Source: Nannobrachium achirus (Eukaryota > Chordata > Actinopteri > Myctophiformes > Myctophidae). Taken from it: a stretch of 64,000 nt of DNA. Below the pieces are notes generated by a model that was given only the letters and a program-made list of their open reading frames with translations, was not told the DNA's origin and made no database searches. A program made the translations under genes and the position numbers. The stretch covers positions 22,001,678-22,065,677 of the forward strand of contig OY997652.1 of NCBI GenBank assembly GCA_963921795.1, given 5' to 3'. Below, piece by piece: positions 51,059 through 63,347 of the stretch (within the stretch, counting starts at the first letter, position 1; every line of letters begins with the position of its first letter).

Positions 51059-53617
51059 CCCATGCTTAGCGCTATACAATGAAGCAGAGATTTTTTTGTT
51101 ATCCATAAAAGTGTATAAATCGAACCAAAATTGACCCTTACGCGTCCATCTGTTGTCCTGTTAGAACTGTAGTTCCCAAAATTAGCAGGAGGTAGAGGCT
51201 AATCAAATAATATCTGTAGTGTAAAAATTGTGGCCGCAGTGCCTTAACGAAAACATGGGTCATTCCTCGTGTCCTTCTCTTATTAGCAAAACCCTTTGGA
51301 AATGCATTGGGTGCTTAAAGTTAAATATTTAGAAAACTGCAAAAAGTGAAAATCTCAACTGTGCATGTCCAAAGTAATGTGGATTTCTTTTAACTGTGAA
51401 CCAAGTTTGTAGGTGAAAGCATGATGGAATAGGAAGGGTCCAAAGTTTTATCAATTAAGTTTTAAAAGTTAAATATCTAAAAAACTACAAAACATTCCAA
51501 AAAATATTGTACACACGCGATTCCACAGTAAGCTGAACATATTAAAGTTTGAATGGTGTTTCTAGGTCTAAGTATGTGGAGTAGATGCCAAAGGTGCCAA
51601 AGTTTTGAGTAGAATAATATGGTCTATAAATAGTGAGAACGACTAAAGTGCTCGCTGCTGCTGCATCGAGCCCACAATAATAATAATATTTTTTTATTGA
51701 AGGAGTTATACAATATTACTTAAATTAAGAGTGACATGTAATCAATGTTCCTGCTTTGTTGTCTATACATCGCATTTGAATTGAATGAAATGCACACACT
51801 GTGATCTGTGACCCTGACAAAAGGGCCCTTTTACAAAATTGCCAGGCAAATCTTACGTTTGTCAAGTGGACCTCGCTGAGTCAATTTACTCTCAACTAAA
51901 ATCATTATCCACATGGGGCGGCAAATTCCAATAATGACTAAAGCGTTTTCTGCAGTGAAATACAGAACAGCCTTTCTTGTCACTCAGTGGTGGAAAGTAA
52001 CTACTGTAAGTGTAAATACATTTACGCAAGTACTGTAGGGCTCTGAGGTACTTTTGCTTCACTCGAGTATATCTTAATTAAGTAAAAGTACTTCTTCGTG
52101 TCGTTTTCATGGTAATTAGGAGCAAACACAGCGCCCTGGACAAACTCATTAAATCCCAGGTTAAAGTCCAGTGAGCTGGCAGCCTCATGAATCATTCAGG
52201 TACTCTCCATGGCACGGTACTCCGGTTCGATCCTTTTCCTAACGAATCAATCACTAATGACTCACTTAGCTCATCAAGCTTGACACTACCAGAGTGAACA
52301 TTTAACTAACAACACTTGGGTGTCTGTTTTAGCGTGAGGTTTCAAAGCTCGTCTTCTCTCTGATGCCGGAGCTGAGGGAATGTGACAGGAAGGGAGTTGA
52401 AGATTGCAGTCTGGCAGTGTTACCAAAGTCTAACTCTTCAAGTTCAAAGTCTTACTCTCTGCAGTTGACAGACTCTGATTCGGACACAGAAAAACAGATT
52501 TTGTGTTGGAACTCTGCTGGGCTGTTCAGAATGTGCTGTTGGCCTACTGTAATTTATTTAGGATTTACTGGTTTATTGGACATACTACAATATCAGACTC
52601 AGTGTTCTAGGGCTATACACCCTCCCCTCCCCAATACTAATCTATTATCTTGATAATTGACCATTTATCTAGTTGTATTTTTTGATTAAAGAGCTCATGC
52701 TTACATGCTGTTTCTTATTTCGCACTTCACTCTGGATAAGAATGTCAAATACCTAATATTCCTAATTAAATTCCAGGAATCTTTGTATGTATGTAATGTA
52801 TATTGTGTATGTCTGTGTCTATGTCTGCACACTATACACTAACCCATGTATCAAATGAGTTGAAGTTAAACTGCAATTGGTTGTTCAAAAGGGATATCTG
52901 GTATTTGTTCTGACAACAGTACAGAGACAAATTAGGTCTGTTTTTGTCCGTGAGTCCATGGCTAATCTATCTTGCAAACTATTACACGAGTCAGCGTCAA
53001 ATGTCTTGTGCATGCTACCAGTTGGCCAATCTCCATTCTCAAACTAGAAATATGTGTTCTTTAGTCGCATGAACTTGAGATAACGTTCTCCCAAGTTAAC
53101 TTTTTCCAAGGGCACAACTGTGTTCTTTGCATCTCTGTGTTGGAGCTCTGCTAAATATGGCGTGAGGACGGCGTGTCGCCTTCTCTGTGTGCATCTCTGT
53201 GATGACATTGCTTAGAAACCTGTCTACTGACATGCTTTATGTGTGCTGTGCATCCATTGACTCATTTACTGTATGTGTCTGATACGGTTATAATTATTTG
53301 CCATAAGATGCATTGCAGACAACACTACTGTACCTCTCGTAATTTTATCCACTTAAACCTTTCTTTGCAGAAAATAGACGATCTACAAACTCACAAAGCA
53401 TTAACGTTTTCAACCAATGTTCCCCCCAGAATATGGATGTTGGGGTCCAAAAACCAAGTGATGAAAAAAAGTTACATAATACTTAAGTATAACTTAAGTA
53501 ATTAGTAATTTCAACTAGGCCTAAATGTAATGGTCAAAGTTACATTTAAACAATGAATATGCCACATACCGTAGCTATATTTTGGATGAAAACAGGTTAC
53601 CACACACACAAACATAT

Positions 53618-53735
53618 ACACTTGCACACGCATGCACGCACGCAAACAAACACACGCACGCAGGCACGCACACACAGACGCAAACGCACGCACGCACGCA
53701 CGCACACACGCACGTACGCACGCACATACACACAT
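53618..53735 (+). repeat. imperfect (CACG)n microsatellite
   Basis: CACACG and CGCACGCA words in irregular order. Confidence 0.88.
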
Positions 53736-55558
53736 TAATTTGGAAGCAGAGTGCTTATAGCTCTGTAGCCTATATCAAGCCCAGCTTCAGCAAGCCATCA
53801 TCAGCAGGGTACACTCTGTTCTGTGCTTTGTGCTCCCCTGCATGCTGTGTTTGATGATCCCCCACTTATTTCATTCAAACAAGTGCTGCATCTGTCACTG
53901 CTCTCTTTGGCAGGTCACTTTTAACTTCTGGCATTTCCATAACTCTGTGTGTGTGTGCGTGCGTGTGTGAGTGTGTGTGCAATCTGTGCATGGAGGAAAT
54001 CTGTCATTCTGTGCTGGGTGTAATATATTCCCTGGTATAAAGCAATTGCCATTTTGATCATCAATCAGCCTTGGCATTAATGGGGGAACTCTGGGCCTCT
54101 GTACGGGCCAAAACTCTCAGCTTGCAGACCTCTACTTCAGTCCCAAGTTACAGTACAGTATAAGTGATCAGGACCATCATGTTGAAATGGCAAGCAATAG
54201 CACTGACTGATAGGGTTGTCAAACACAGGTCAACAGTAGCTTCAAAAGGCTTATGCTTAGTTTAGTTTATAGTTTAGTTTATTTGATCACTCACATATAC
54301 AGGTCATTCATCCACTTAGTCATTGTTACAGGTGATCAAAAGGAATAGCTTATAGATGCCTATCCTACGTATACATGGAGTAAATACATTGATTAGTTAT
54401 TGAAGTGTTTAAAATTTAAGGATACATTGGCCTAATATGCTGAAACAGTTCAACCAGATTTGGCAACTCCAATGTATTGATAACTCAATCTAATCACCCA
54501 GACTAATAGGCCCCTGCCTGGTGATAAGACGTTATGTTCCAGGTTTAAGTGGAGGGCTGGGATAAGGGATATCTTTTTTTGTTTGGGTATTTTGTTATCT
54601 GTCTTATATTGTAAAGGTGTTTTTTAATAATTCAGCCTTAATTAAAAAGCCTCATAAAACTTGAGGGTAAGATTTGATTCAGTAATACATGGCAGATCTC
54701 CTAGACCTATAGACAGACGATAGATAGATAGATAAACAAGAAATGACACAGTCCTTTTATACCAGCTTGCGCCTTGTGGACTAGCCCTGTGGATCAGTTT
54801 AGTGGATCCTTGTGGAATCCACTGGGAACTGAATTCCGTCTTACCATTTATCTTATAATAATATAAATTAATATATAACTATTAATCCTGACTATCTGAA
54901 GACCAGCTTTGCAAGCCGGTAATAAAAATAGATATAGAAAGACAGACAGACAGACAGACAGTAGGTACACATAGTCTCACACAAACACACCCAGAGTTGT
55001 CTCCCCCCACAGACACACTCATAACAACTACAGGATGGAAGATATCCCCCTCCGTGCCGGCACTGCTCTCTAAGCTTTCAGCACGGACAGTAAATCCCCA
55101 TCCAGGGACAGTCTGTGGATGAATAGTTGAGTTAGTCCACCTCCACACATCACATACCCATGCATCACGTGAGGAAAACCCTTGGCACTGCAAGCTATAA
55201 CCCCATCGACACAAAGCTATTGATTGATACGGGCCGGTTTACAGCTGAGTGAATCGGAACTGTCTGTCGTATTTCACAGTTGGAGGTTACAGCGGAAAGC
55301 TTGGCTGGAGCCCAGGCCATGACTGATGTTATAAGCATGAGGGGGGCTTTCAAGCGAATGAGCTTTCTGAGCTGGAACATGCAGCCACTGATGGATCGCC
55401 CTCAACTTTTCACCTTGACTGGAATCAGCCCCAGGGAGATTATTTCTCCTTTCCTACCGGAGAGATGAGAGAGAGACGCAAAGATAGTCCAATGATAGTT
55501 CAATAGGAAGCCGGTCTAATATGTCTCACTAATGAGGAAAAGTGGAAGTATACCCATT

Positions 55559-55562
<4 letters not shown>

Positions 55563-55629
<67 letters not shown>

Positions 55630-55704
55630 GCGTGTGCGTGTGCGTTCGTGTGCGTGTGCGTGTGCGCGTGTGTGTGTGTGTGTGTGTGGGTGGGGGGGGG
55701 GGGG
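55563..55704 (+). repeat. (GT)n, (GTGTGC)n and poly-G
   Basis: A GT run, then GTGTGC repeats, then a run of 12 G (about 55693-55704). Confidence 0.95.
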
Positions 55705-56028
55705 TTATACAGGTATGTCTGCAGCATTATCTATCAGATAAACCACCAAACAACTCACTCACTCACTCACACACTCACGCTCTAACGCTCTAACGCTCAC
55801 GCTTATCTACGTTTATCTATTCACTCGCTTCAGCAACTGATCCCAAAGTTCACATGGTATTGGCCATTAGCATTATACCAACGCTGACGGAGCCCGAATT
55901 TCATTTCTCCCAAATTAAAGCTGTTTATTAGCGTTTTCTTTGCCTGTTGTCATGGTTACGGTCCGTTCCTCCAGGCCATGGGATCTGTAGCCCCACACAC
56001 ACACCCCTCTCTCACAGTTAGGAATGTG

Positions 56029-56148
<120 letters not shown>

Positions 56149-56386
56149 TTTACCAGGTGCGTTTGATGTGTGTCTCATCTTCCAACGGGTATGAAAAATC
56201 AAACCTCGGTTCAAAGTGGAGCGGTGAATTTGAGCAGCTGTACCCTATGTGAGTGAGTGAGTGAGTGTAAACTGTGCCTGTGAGTGAGTGGTGAGTGTGC
56301 CTGGCCTGCACAAAACAGCGCCCCTCCTTTAACTAGTGTGTTGTGTGTGGCCACTCAAGGTATTGCCCAGGCTACGGACAGGGCCA

Positions 56387-56395
56387 GCCAGCCAC

Positions 56396-56426
<31 letters not shown>

Positions 56427-56427
56427 C
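56387..56427 (+). repeat. (CAGC)n microsatellite
   Basis: A short CCAG run. Confidence 0.93.
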
Positions 56428-57386
56428 ATACCCACGGATATACCTGTTCATTGGGAGCGCTTTCACCGCTCCAAAAACTATGTGGAGCAAGCGCATTCAT
56501 ACTTCTATAATCTATTCACCTAAATTTGCTGTTAAATTATTTGCATCATAAATATACACTCCTCCATGAGCTGCTCCTTACATTATGATGCTCCCACATA
56601 TTCTCACGCACGCACCACAGTAACTTTCCCCACAACCCACACTCTGCACATATTTTGGAGCACATATCTTCAAACGGGTAAGGTCTAGTATCCATAATCC
56701 AGTGGTTCTCAAACGCTTTCATGCCAAGGATGTGTATTTGACCCCCACCTGAAAATATTTTGTGCCAGGGATCCTCATACAAGATGTATCTTTATAAAAC
56801 GTATAGGAAGGAGTCTTATGCAATATGCACACCTGATCAGCTCAGAGATGGGTGCGTAGGCAGGGAACAACGTACAACGTATAAACAATGTACAAGACAT
56901 GCCTGAAGAAGGTCTGTGACCGAAACGTTGCATAATAAAAGTGTTCAACCACACTAATAACAAACTAGAGAAATTGCAATTTGGGAAATTGCGAGTGTGG
57001 TTGCCTAAAAAGTTACCTTACTCTTACATCACTATATATGGTGATAACTAAATAAAATAATTAATAAATACAATACTGTAGCTATTAAAATAAAAAATGT
57101 ATGTGTATGGTCAAGTGGCCATAAATAAAAATGACTGTTCTTAAAAAAAGGTATTTAAATAAAAGTTCTTATATTTGTATTTTCTTATGAGATTGAAAAA
57201 TAAAAAATCAATTTAAAGATTTTAAATAAAAAAATGTAAATAAATAAAATAAATAATAAAAAAAATATTAAAATGAAAAACTGTAAATAAATAAAATAAA
57301 AAATAAATACAAAACCTACTTTCCTCTTTATGAGTTCATAATAAATAAATTGTAAGTGTAGCTTATCTAATCATTGGGTGTTAATA

Positions 57387-59164
57387 TTATAGATTGTCAT
57401 GTTCTTGGATATGTAAGACTGTGGTACTGAAACGTTCTGTATTGTTATATGTGGTTTTCTTGACCGAATTACTAAATATATAGGTCTTACATGCTCTTTG
57501 AAATATATTGTCAATTATATCTGTTTCCGTCTCAGTATAATTTACTATGGAATCAGCAGTACAACCTAATAGAATTTGAGCTGTGTCCTCAAAGCAAGTG
57601 ACCCATAAAGATGTGTCAGATTGCTTTATTAAAACTGAAAGTAAAAGTTTGTATCTAAATTCATAATATTCCTTATTACATTTAGTACAAAGATAATTAC
57701 CATTAACTGATGGAGAAATCTTCTTATTACATTTGTCAGAAGGACAACATTCATACATGCACGTGTCTTGTTTAATCATTATTACCTCTGCAATACAAGA
57801 ATAGAACTCTTCATTCTGTGTTGTTGGTCCGTTTTTCATCTGTGCTAATGACTTTACATTTCCTTTTGCTACCGTAAGAGGTGACCATTTCTGTCTTAAA
57901 AGTTCACTGGAAGGATGCTTTCCTGTAATGTCGAACCATGATTGTAATTCAAGGGATTCTGTTATTTCCGGACTAAACAATAATATTGTATTACTTGTTG
58001 TTCGTAGTGACTTTCCATGATATGATGACACTAAAACATTTTTAAGTGCTAATATCGGTTGTGCGGAGTTCTGAACTTTATTCGTCTCATTATTCCATAA
58101 GGTGAGTGTTACTGTGTAATTGGTACTATCTAATAATATTATTTCTCTTTTTAGATAGTCTCTTTCATTTGCTGATGTTCCAGGGGTGATATTATCAATA
58201 AAAATGCATATTCCGATAATGTCTATTACTGAACCTGTGTTATGTTTATCTAGTTGGTCTATTGGAATAAAATTATAACGTGTGTTGCTAATTGGTAAAA
58301 TATCTTCACAATAGGTAATTTTACTATGCTTATTTAATATAATTTCTCTCTTCATATTTCCAAAACAAAATTTCTTATTTATGTTTTTTATTGTTCCATT
58401 TGAAATAATAAAGGTTTATTTATTTGAATTAAATCAAAGAATCTGTCTATATTTTCCTCAAAAACTGTAACTTTAATTTCATCATTTTCATCTCTAATTT
58501 GAAAAGAAAAATATGTTCCCTTGTTATATGACCTAATTTCAGTTTTGGTTAAAACACAAACACGGATATTCCATAGTGACTGGTAACAATTTAAAGATTT
58601 AATAGATCGTATTGATGTACATGGTCTCTTGAACTGAATATTGCTGGAACAGGTATTTGGTGGATTTGTGGATAATGTGGCTGGTGATGATGTGGTATTT
58701 TGCGTTTGTACATCTTGCTCCTGTCTATGAACTGTCCTGTTTTGCGTTTCCGAGTCTGAAACGTTGTTTTGCGACAGGCTCCCGTTCATTAGAGATTTGA
58801 GGAGTTCTTTCTGAGGTTTGATCTCACTATGGACCTGGTTGGCCAGTCCAGGATTTATCTCGGGGTGAGCAGGAGCATCTTCCGCAGTTCTCCCATTTAC
58901 TTGCAGAGGGCTGGCTTTGCTTCGATCCACCTCCATGCTCTCAGGTGGCCTCTGTCCACTGCCTTCTTCAGTGTCCTTGTATCCACGCTTCATAGGGTTC
59001 TTTTCTGCCTGACTCGCCTTCGCTTTGAGGGGCTTGTCTGCACTTGCTACTGCTTCCAATATCGAGTCTCTTTTATTACTGAGATCATCACCTAGCTGGG
59101 AATTCCCGTTCACTTCTTTATGGGCTAAGGCCACTCCACTGTTACCCTGAATGGTGCTGTGCAT
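57387..59164 (-). pseudogene. RPA1-like ssDNA-binding protein, intronless, one frameshift
   Basis: RPA1 is the large subunit of replication protein A and binds single-stranded DNA through OB folds. Two adjacent reading frames form one such gene. Frame one (59164 to 58388, 258 codons) has an unrecognised polar N-terminus of about 180 residues, then the start of DBD-A (SIKSLNCYQSLWNIRV, IRDENDEIKVTVF). Around 58400-58410 the DBD-A match moves to the next frame (GTIKNINKKF), consistent with loss of one base in a T run. Frame two (58355 to 57387, 322 codons) has DBD-B (VDIIGIC, TLTLWNNE, ILALKN) and DBD-C. DBD-C keeps the zinc ribbon C-x4-C-x13-C-x2-C at residues 204, 209, 223 and 226, and WVTCFEDTAQ.ILG. 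The N-terminal RPA70N fold is absent. The first 130 codons are GC-rich and the OB folds AT-rich, which suggests a chimera. The gene lies inside a Helitron-like array, and fish Helitrons are known to carry RPA-like genes. Confidence 0.85.
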
Positions 59165-59257
59165 CGATCCTGCAGTCTCTGCAGGATCGGGAAATTGGGA
59201 AATTGCGAGTGTGGTTGCCTAAAAGGTTACCTTACTCTTACATCACAAAAAGTTACT

Positions 59258-59410
59258 CACTATATATGGTGTTTCCCATTCAAAGTCAATGGGAAAGGTC
59301 AGATACCTAAAAGTTACCTTACTATATATGGTGTTTCCCATTCAAAGTCAATGGGAAAGGTCAGATACCTAAAAGTTACTCACTATATATGGAGTTTCCC
59401 ATTCAAGTCA
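59258..59410 (+). repeat. 61-bp minisatellite inside Helitron-like unit 1
   Basis: Three tandem copies of a unit containing TATATATGGTGTTTCCCATT start at about 59261, 59323 and 59384, giving periods of 62 and 61 bp. Internal minisatellites are common in non-autonomous Helitrons. Confidence 0.85.
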
Positions 59411-59483
59411 ATGAGACTAAGAGTTTGTAAAAACTGCAAAATTCCCCAGAGTAATAATGTGGTTGCCCTGGCAACCACACTAA

Positions 59484-59729
59484 CTAGAAAAGATGCAATT
59501 GGAAATTGCAAGTGTGGTTGCTGACGTGACTATATTCTGCAGTAAGCTAACTGTCATGTGAAGCTCGACCAATTGATTACCCATTGATTCCCACTCCCAT
59601 TGATTCCCTATTGATTCCCTATCCCTTTGATTCCCTATTGATTCCCATTCCCATTGATTCCATCAATTTCCAATGGCAGCGGAAAAGTTACCCTAATGTG
59701 TTGGTTGCCCTGTTGGGCAACCACACTAA
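59484..59729 (+). mobile_element. Helitron-like unit 2, non-autonomous
   Basis: This unit starts directly after the CTAA of unit 1 with CTAGAAAAGATGCAATTGG. It has the GCAAGTGTGGTTGC subterminal motif and ends with the hairpin GGTTGCCC TGTT GGGCAACC and ACACTAA. Its interior (59568-59672) is a minisatellite of a CCATTGATTCC-like unit. Confidence 0.6.
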
Positions 59730-59963
59730 CTAGAAAAGATGCAATTGGAAATTGCAAGTGTGGTTGCCGATTTATTGTCTGGATAGCCAGATTGTCCTCA
59801 ATGGACCTACTACTATAATGGTGACATCACCGAGAATGCTGCTTCCTGATTGGCTATGTGTTATCCAGAACATTAATGCTGCTTCCTGATTGGCTATGTT
59901 TTCGCAATGTTTGTGTTCCGGACTAGAACAATAGTCTGGTTGCCCTACTTGCAACCACACTAA
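59730..59963 (+). mobile_element. Helitron-like unit 3, non-autonomous
   Basis: The third head-to-tail unit has the same start as unit 2, then GTGTGGTTGCCG. It ends with the arms GGTTGC/GCAACC and ACACTAA, followed by TAATAATAAT. Inside are two copies of GCTTCCTGATTGGCTATG (59839 and 59879). The same kind of TGGTGACATCACC...GAATGCTG sequence is also found near 39000-39560. Confidence 0.58.
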
Positions 59964-60340
59964 TAATAATAATAATACACCTTTTTTATAGACAATCTAA
60001 AATCTCCCAACAGGTCGCATTGTCACTAATTGTCAATCAGCTAATTTCAAATGCCAATGTATATAGAGATGCGATGAAGTGGTTAATGTGATTTTGATGC
60101 TATATTAACTACCTTTGCTGGGGACCCCCTGGAACCCCTTAAGGACCCCCAGGGATCTCCCCAGACCCCACTTTGAGAACCACTGCCATAATCTACTGCG
60201 TACAAACACTGTTGGAACACTGTGTCCCTGCTGACTGCCAATAAAAAGCTGCCATAACTCACCATATCGCCCTGCACAGCAAAGTAGCAAACAGCGGCAA
60301 CACAACAGCAGCTGTCTGTGTGTGTGTGTGACTGTGTGTG

Positions 60341-60341
<1 letters not shown>

Positions 60342-60430
<89 letters not shown>

Positions 60431-60470
60431 CGTGCCTGTGCATGTGCATGTGCATGTGCATGTGCATGTC
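60342..60470 (+). repeat. (GT)n and (GCATGT)n microsatellite
   Basis: GT to about 60427, then GTGCAT repeats from 60439. Confidence 0.96.
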
Positions 60471-60599
60471 TGGGACATGTGACTGAGTTCCCCCACAGAG
60501 GGAATGAGCTATATCATGATTGATAAGCCCAAACCTTGCCCTAATTGAACTGAGTGCACCAGCCAGGCATATCAGACAGCACACACACATACACATACA

Positions 60600-60601
<2 letters not shown>

Positions 60602-60644
<43 letters not shown>
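60602..60644 (+). repeat. (CA)n microsatellite
   Basis: A pure CA run. Confidence 0.96.
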
Positions 60645-60934
60645 CACACTCTATTTATTATCCTTTTTCATCACTCTCCTTTTTCCAAGTTTTTTCTCAT
60701 CTCTGTCTCTCTCACGCTATACTTCATTATCATTTTTTCGTGGCTTATACTGTACACCCAAATCCCTTATGTAACAGCAAAACCAGTCTTCTTTAAATAT
60801 ATATCATCTGCCATCATCATTATACTAATAACCACACTATTCTCACGAGTGGTGACCAGCTGCTGTGGCTACTGGTCCAAATGCACTCCCTCCCTCCCTG
60901 CTCCATGCCAGCAGCATCCACTTGTTTAATTTCC

Positions 60935-61106
60935 TCACAATCGAGCAGAAACCTTGTATCTCCAAGTTTCAAATTTGTATGTTTTTTTCCCCCGTAAATG
61001 AAAGGCCTACATCATACAAAAGTGTTGCACAAAATAAGTGAAAATAGCAGATCTACAAGCACACAACGCCGAGGCGTTGTCTGTTTGTAGATCGGCTATT
61101 TTTTGC
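60935..61106. mobile_element. CGTTGTCGGG-type MITE, truncated at the right
   Basis: The left body is present (GCAGAAACCTTGTATCTCCA, AGTTTCAAATTTGTATG). The full hairpin is at 61035-61106 (arms GCAGATCTACAAGCACACAA and TTGTCTGTTTGTAGATCGG). The right half of the element is missing. Confidence 0.82.
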
Positions 61107-61259
61107 TGTCGGCCAGCAACCTCTTAGCTCCCTATTCTGACTTTTTGTGTTTTATTTCATACACAGCCATTTACAATATGCGTTTGCGCCTATACTGCCA
61201 GGAAATTATTAATTTTTCAGAGTCACAGTAGATCTCCCTTATATGCATGACATTTTGGT

Positions 61260-61905
61260 AGGCTGTAGTCTATATAGTGTACACTAGATGTCGCCAGCGA
61301 TTAAGGTCTCTGGCGATTGCTAGAAGGCCTCAAATTAGCAACCAGTCCATTCACTTAGCATTAGCGTTAGCATGGAACGGCCCGGGACCCGTGCACGCCA
61401 TCCGCGCTCTTAAAAAAAAAAAAAAAGTATCGACTATGTGCCTTAGATGCCCAATTGACGCACAGAGCCTTCAAACCGGATCAAGATCCGACGTTTAGAA
61501 CGTGAGATAGAGCCGAGTTGCTGTAATGGTTTCCAATGTAAAATATATGCTCGGGTACATGATTGACACGCTCGATTTCCGGTTTCCGGCGATGACGTCA
61601 CTTCCATCGCAGAATCCTTGCTGAAGCTTATATGAAGCTAGAATGGTCATTTATAGCTCAAGAAATGTCAAAAAAATACCAAAATCATCAGAAAATGATC
61701 CCCAAGGCGACGTTTGGCGATCTGGCACGGTTTGGCGTCCCCAAAATGGCGATGAAAGGCGATTTGGCTAAGAATGAGTTAACTCATGCCCCTCTTGATC
61801 ATACCAGTGTCACACAAAACAATCAAAAGCAGCAGATTATGCAAGCTCGAGCTTACAAGCTTGCGGATGCTGCTACTTTTGCTATCTTTTAACTTTGAAT
61901 CCTAA
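61260..61905. other. unassigned segment
   Basis: A stretch richer in CpG than its neighbours, with repeated GGCGAT words (61303-61318 and 61708-61765). There is a reading of 86 codons at 61632-61892 (plus strand) that resembles nothing I know. It may be an unrecognised repeat. Confidence 0.3.
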
Positions 61906-62399
61906 AAAGCAACAGTGGTTAGACATGATTATGAGGTTTCCACCCAACAGAGACAAAGTCATTCTTGCTTGAAATTGTTTTTCTAAAAAAATATATATAT
62001 ATTCTACCGTAATTATGAATCGTTTTCTACTTAGGCAAAGGTAACAGTTCTGACACGCCCTCATTATTTTTGAATGGATGTCCTCTGAAAGTAAAAAAAA
62101 AGAATCCCTTAAATTAGTACATTATTTCCCCCAGAATCGTACAGTATAGGATCATGCAGATTTACCAACAACTGCATGATCAGACTTTGTGTCTTTGGCA
62201 AGGCCATGTGTGACAATAATCGTGCCACATGTGATCCCTAAATCCCCTTAATAAGGCGGGCTTATACAGTGGTATACGTGAAGACCTCGCACAGCTTACA
62301 CATATGTGCTGCTGCAGAGGTCAACACGAGGCTACATGGGCTGCCCTCCAGTTACTGATCAGCTCTGGGAGATTTCTACACAGGGGTAACTACTCTACT

Positions 62400-62660
62400 G
62401 TAAGTACATATACTCAAGTACTGTACTTGAGTATATGAGTTTGAGGTTTACTTTACTGGAGTGTTTCCAGTTTTCAGTACTTTTACTTCTACTCCACAGC
62501 CACTACATCTCAGAGACAAATATTGTACTTTTGTTTTACCCCACTGCAATTATTTGAAAGCTACATTTTGGCCATTTAAAAATAGACCATCTACAAGCTC
62601 ACAAAAGCAATGCGACCCATTGTGAGCTTGTACTGTAGATCTGCTATTGTCAAAAGACTT
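62400..62660. mobile_element. CAGTGGTG-type hAT-like repeat with hairpin
   Basis: Family blocks ACTTGAGTATATGAGTTTGAG and TTTTACTTCTACTCCACAGC are present. The hairpin at 62580-62652 (ATCTACAAGCTCACAAAAGC, CATTGTGAGCTTGTACTGTA) has a five-base insert in its right arm. The ends are eroded. Confidence 0.72.
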
Positions 62661-63105
62661 TTATACAATTTATAAGTGGCAGTGATGTCTTGGAAAATAG
62701 CAGTTATCTCAAGTGTTGCAGTCGCTAGGCAGATTAGCAGCCATCCACTGCCGAGGCAAACTGAACCACAGTGCTGCTCTGAGGTATCCCATGTATCTGC
62801 TGTTTACATCTGCTTGTTTATTTGTGCGTACGGTTGACATCAGGATCGTTCTCCCTAAATGCTGGAACCATCCCGTCGTCTCCTTGGCGAGATGGACAGA
62901 GCGGTTCGGTTTTCCCTGTGCCACATCTCTCTGTCTACTTACTGGCTTGTGTTTACAGGTATACCCAGGGCACCTGACACTTTGTGTGTAACCCTAGGAG
63001 TGCACCCACATCACCACCCACGCCACCACAGATGTATAAGGTGTATAAGATGTATAAGGTTTGGCCTGGACACCTTATTTGAAGGGCAAAACGAAGACAT
63101 TCTGA

Positions 63106-63335
63106 ATATCGTTGTTGTTGGGTGGAAACCTTGCACAGTATGTCCAAAACTGTTCGTTCTAACGATCTAAAAAGAAAATAAGACGCCTGGCATCGCAAGG
63201 CGTTGTGTGCTTGCAGATATGCTATTTTCACTAGTCTTGTGCGACAGTCTTGTATGATGAAGCAGGGCTTCACTTTACGAAAAAACATACAAATTTGAAA
63301 CTTGGATACAAGATTTCTGGCCGACAGTGACGATA
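63106..63335. mobile_element. CGTTGTCGGG-type MITE, inverted orientation
   Basis: It runs from ATATCGTTGTTGTTGGGTGG to GGCCGACAGTGACGAT, the reverse of the copies at 21463 and 22031. The hairpin (63178-63232) keeps GGCGTTGTGTGCTTGCAGAT but its left arm is damaged. It abuts the LINE fragment at 63348. Confidence 0.87.
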
Positions 63336-63347
63336 AGGGAAATCTAT

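Larger units (their letters stand above)
56965..59483 (+). mobile_element. Helitron-like unit 1, carrying the RPA1-like gene
   Basis: The left end starts CTAGAGAAATTGC and soon reads GCGAGTGTGGTTGCC. The right end is a short hairpin (GGTTGCC CT GGCAACC, 59461-59476) followed by ACACTAA. A hairpin just before CTAA fits the CTRR rule for Helitron 3' ends, and GTGTGGTTGC near the left end is the reverse complement of GCAACCACAC at the right. The left-end motif occurs again at 59187-59225, to the right of the RPA1-like gene. The gene with its AT-rich flank (57010-57386) is therefore sandwiched between two copies of the same end. No Rep/helicase gene is present. A terminal-inverted-repeat transposon is the alternative reading. 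Confidence 0.6.

Noticed and set aside
60105..60647. Long open readings across CA/GT and CT/GA runs here and at 11535, 13004, 15022, 18826, 21203, 28266, 43125, 47459 and 55915
   Set aside because: They consist of repeated Cys-Val, His-Thr, Arg-Glu or Ser-Leu pairs read from microsatellites, with no domain.
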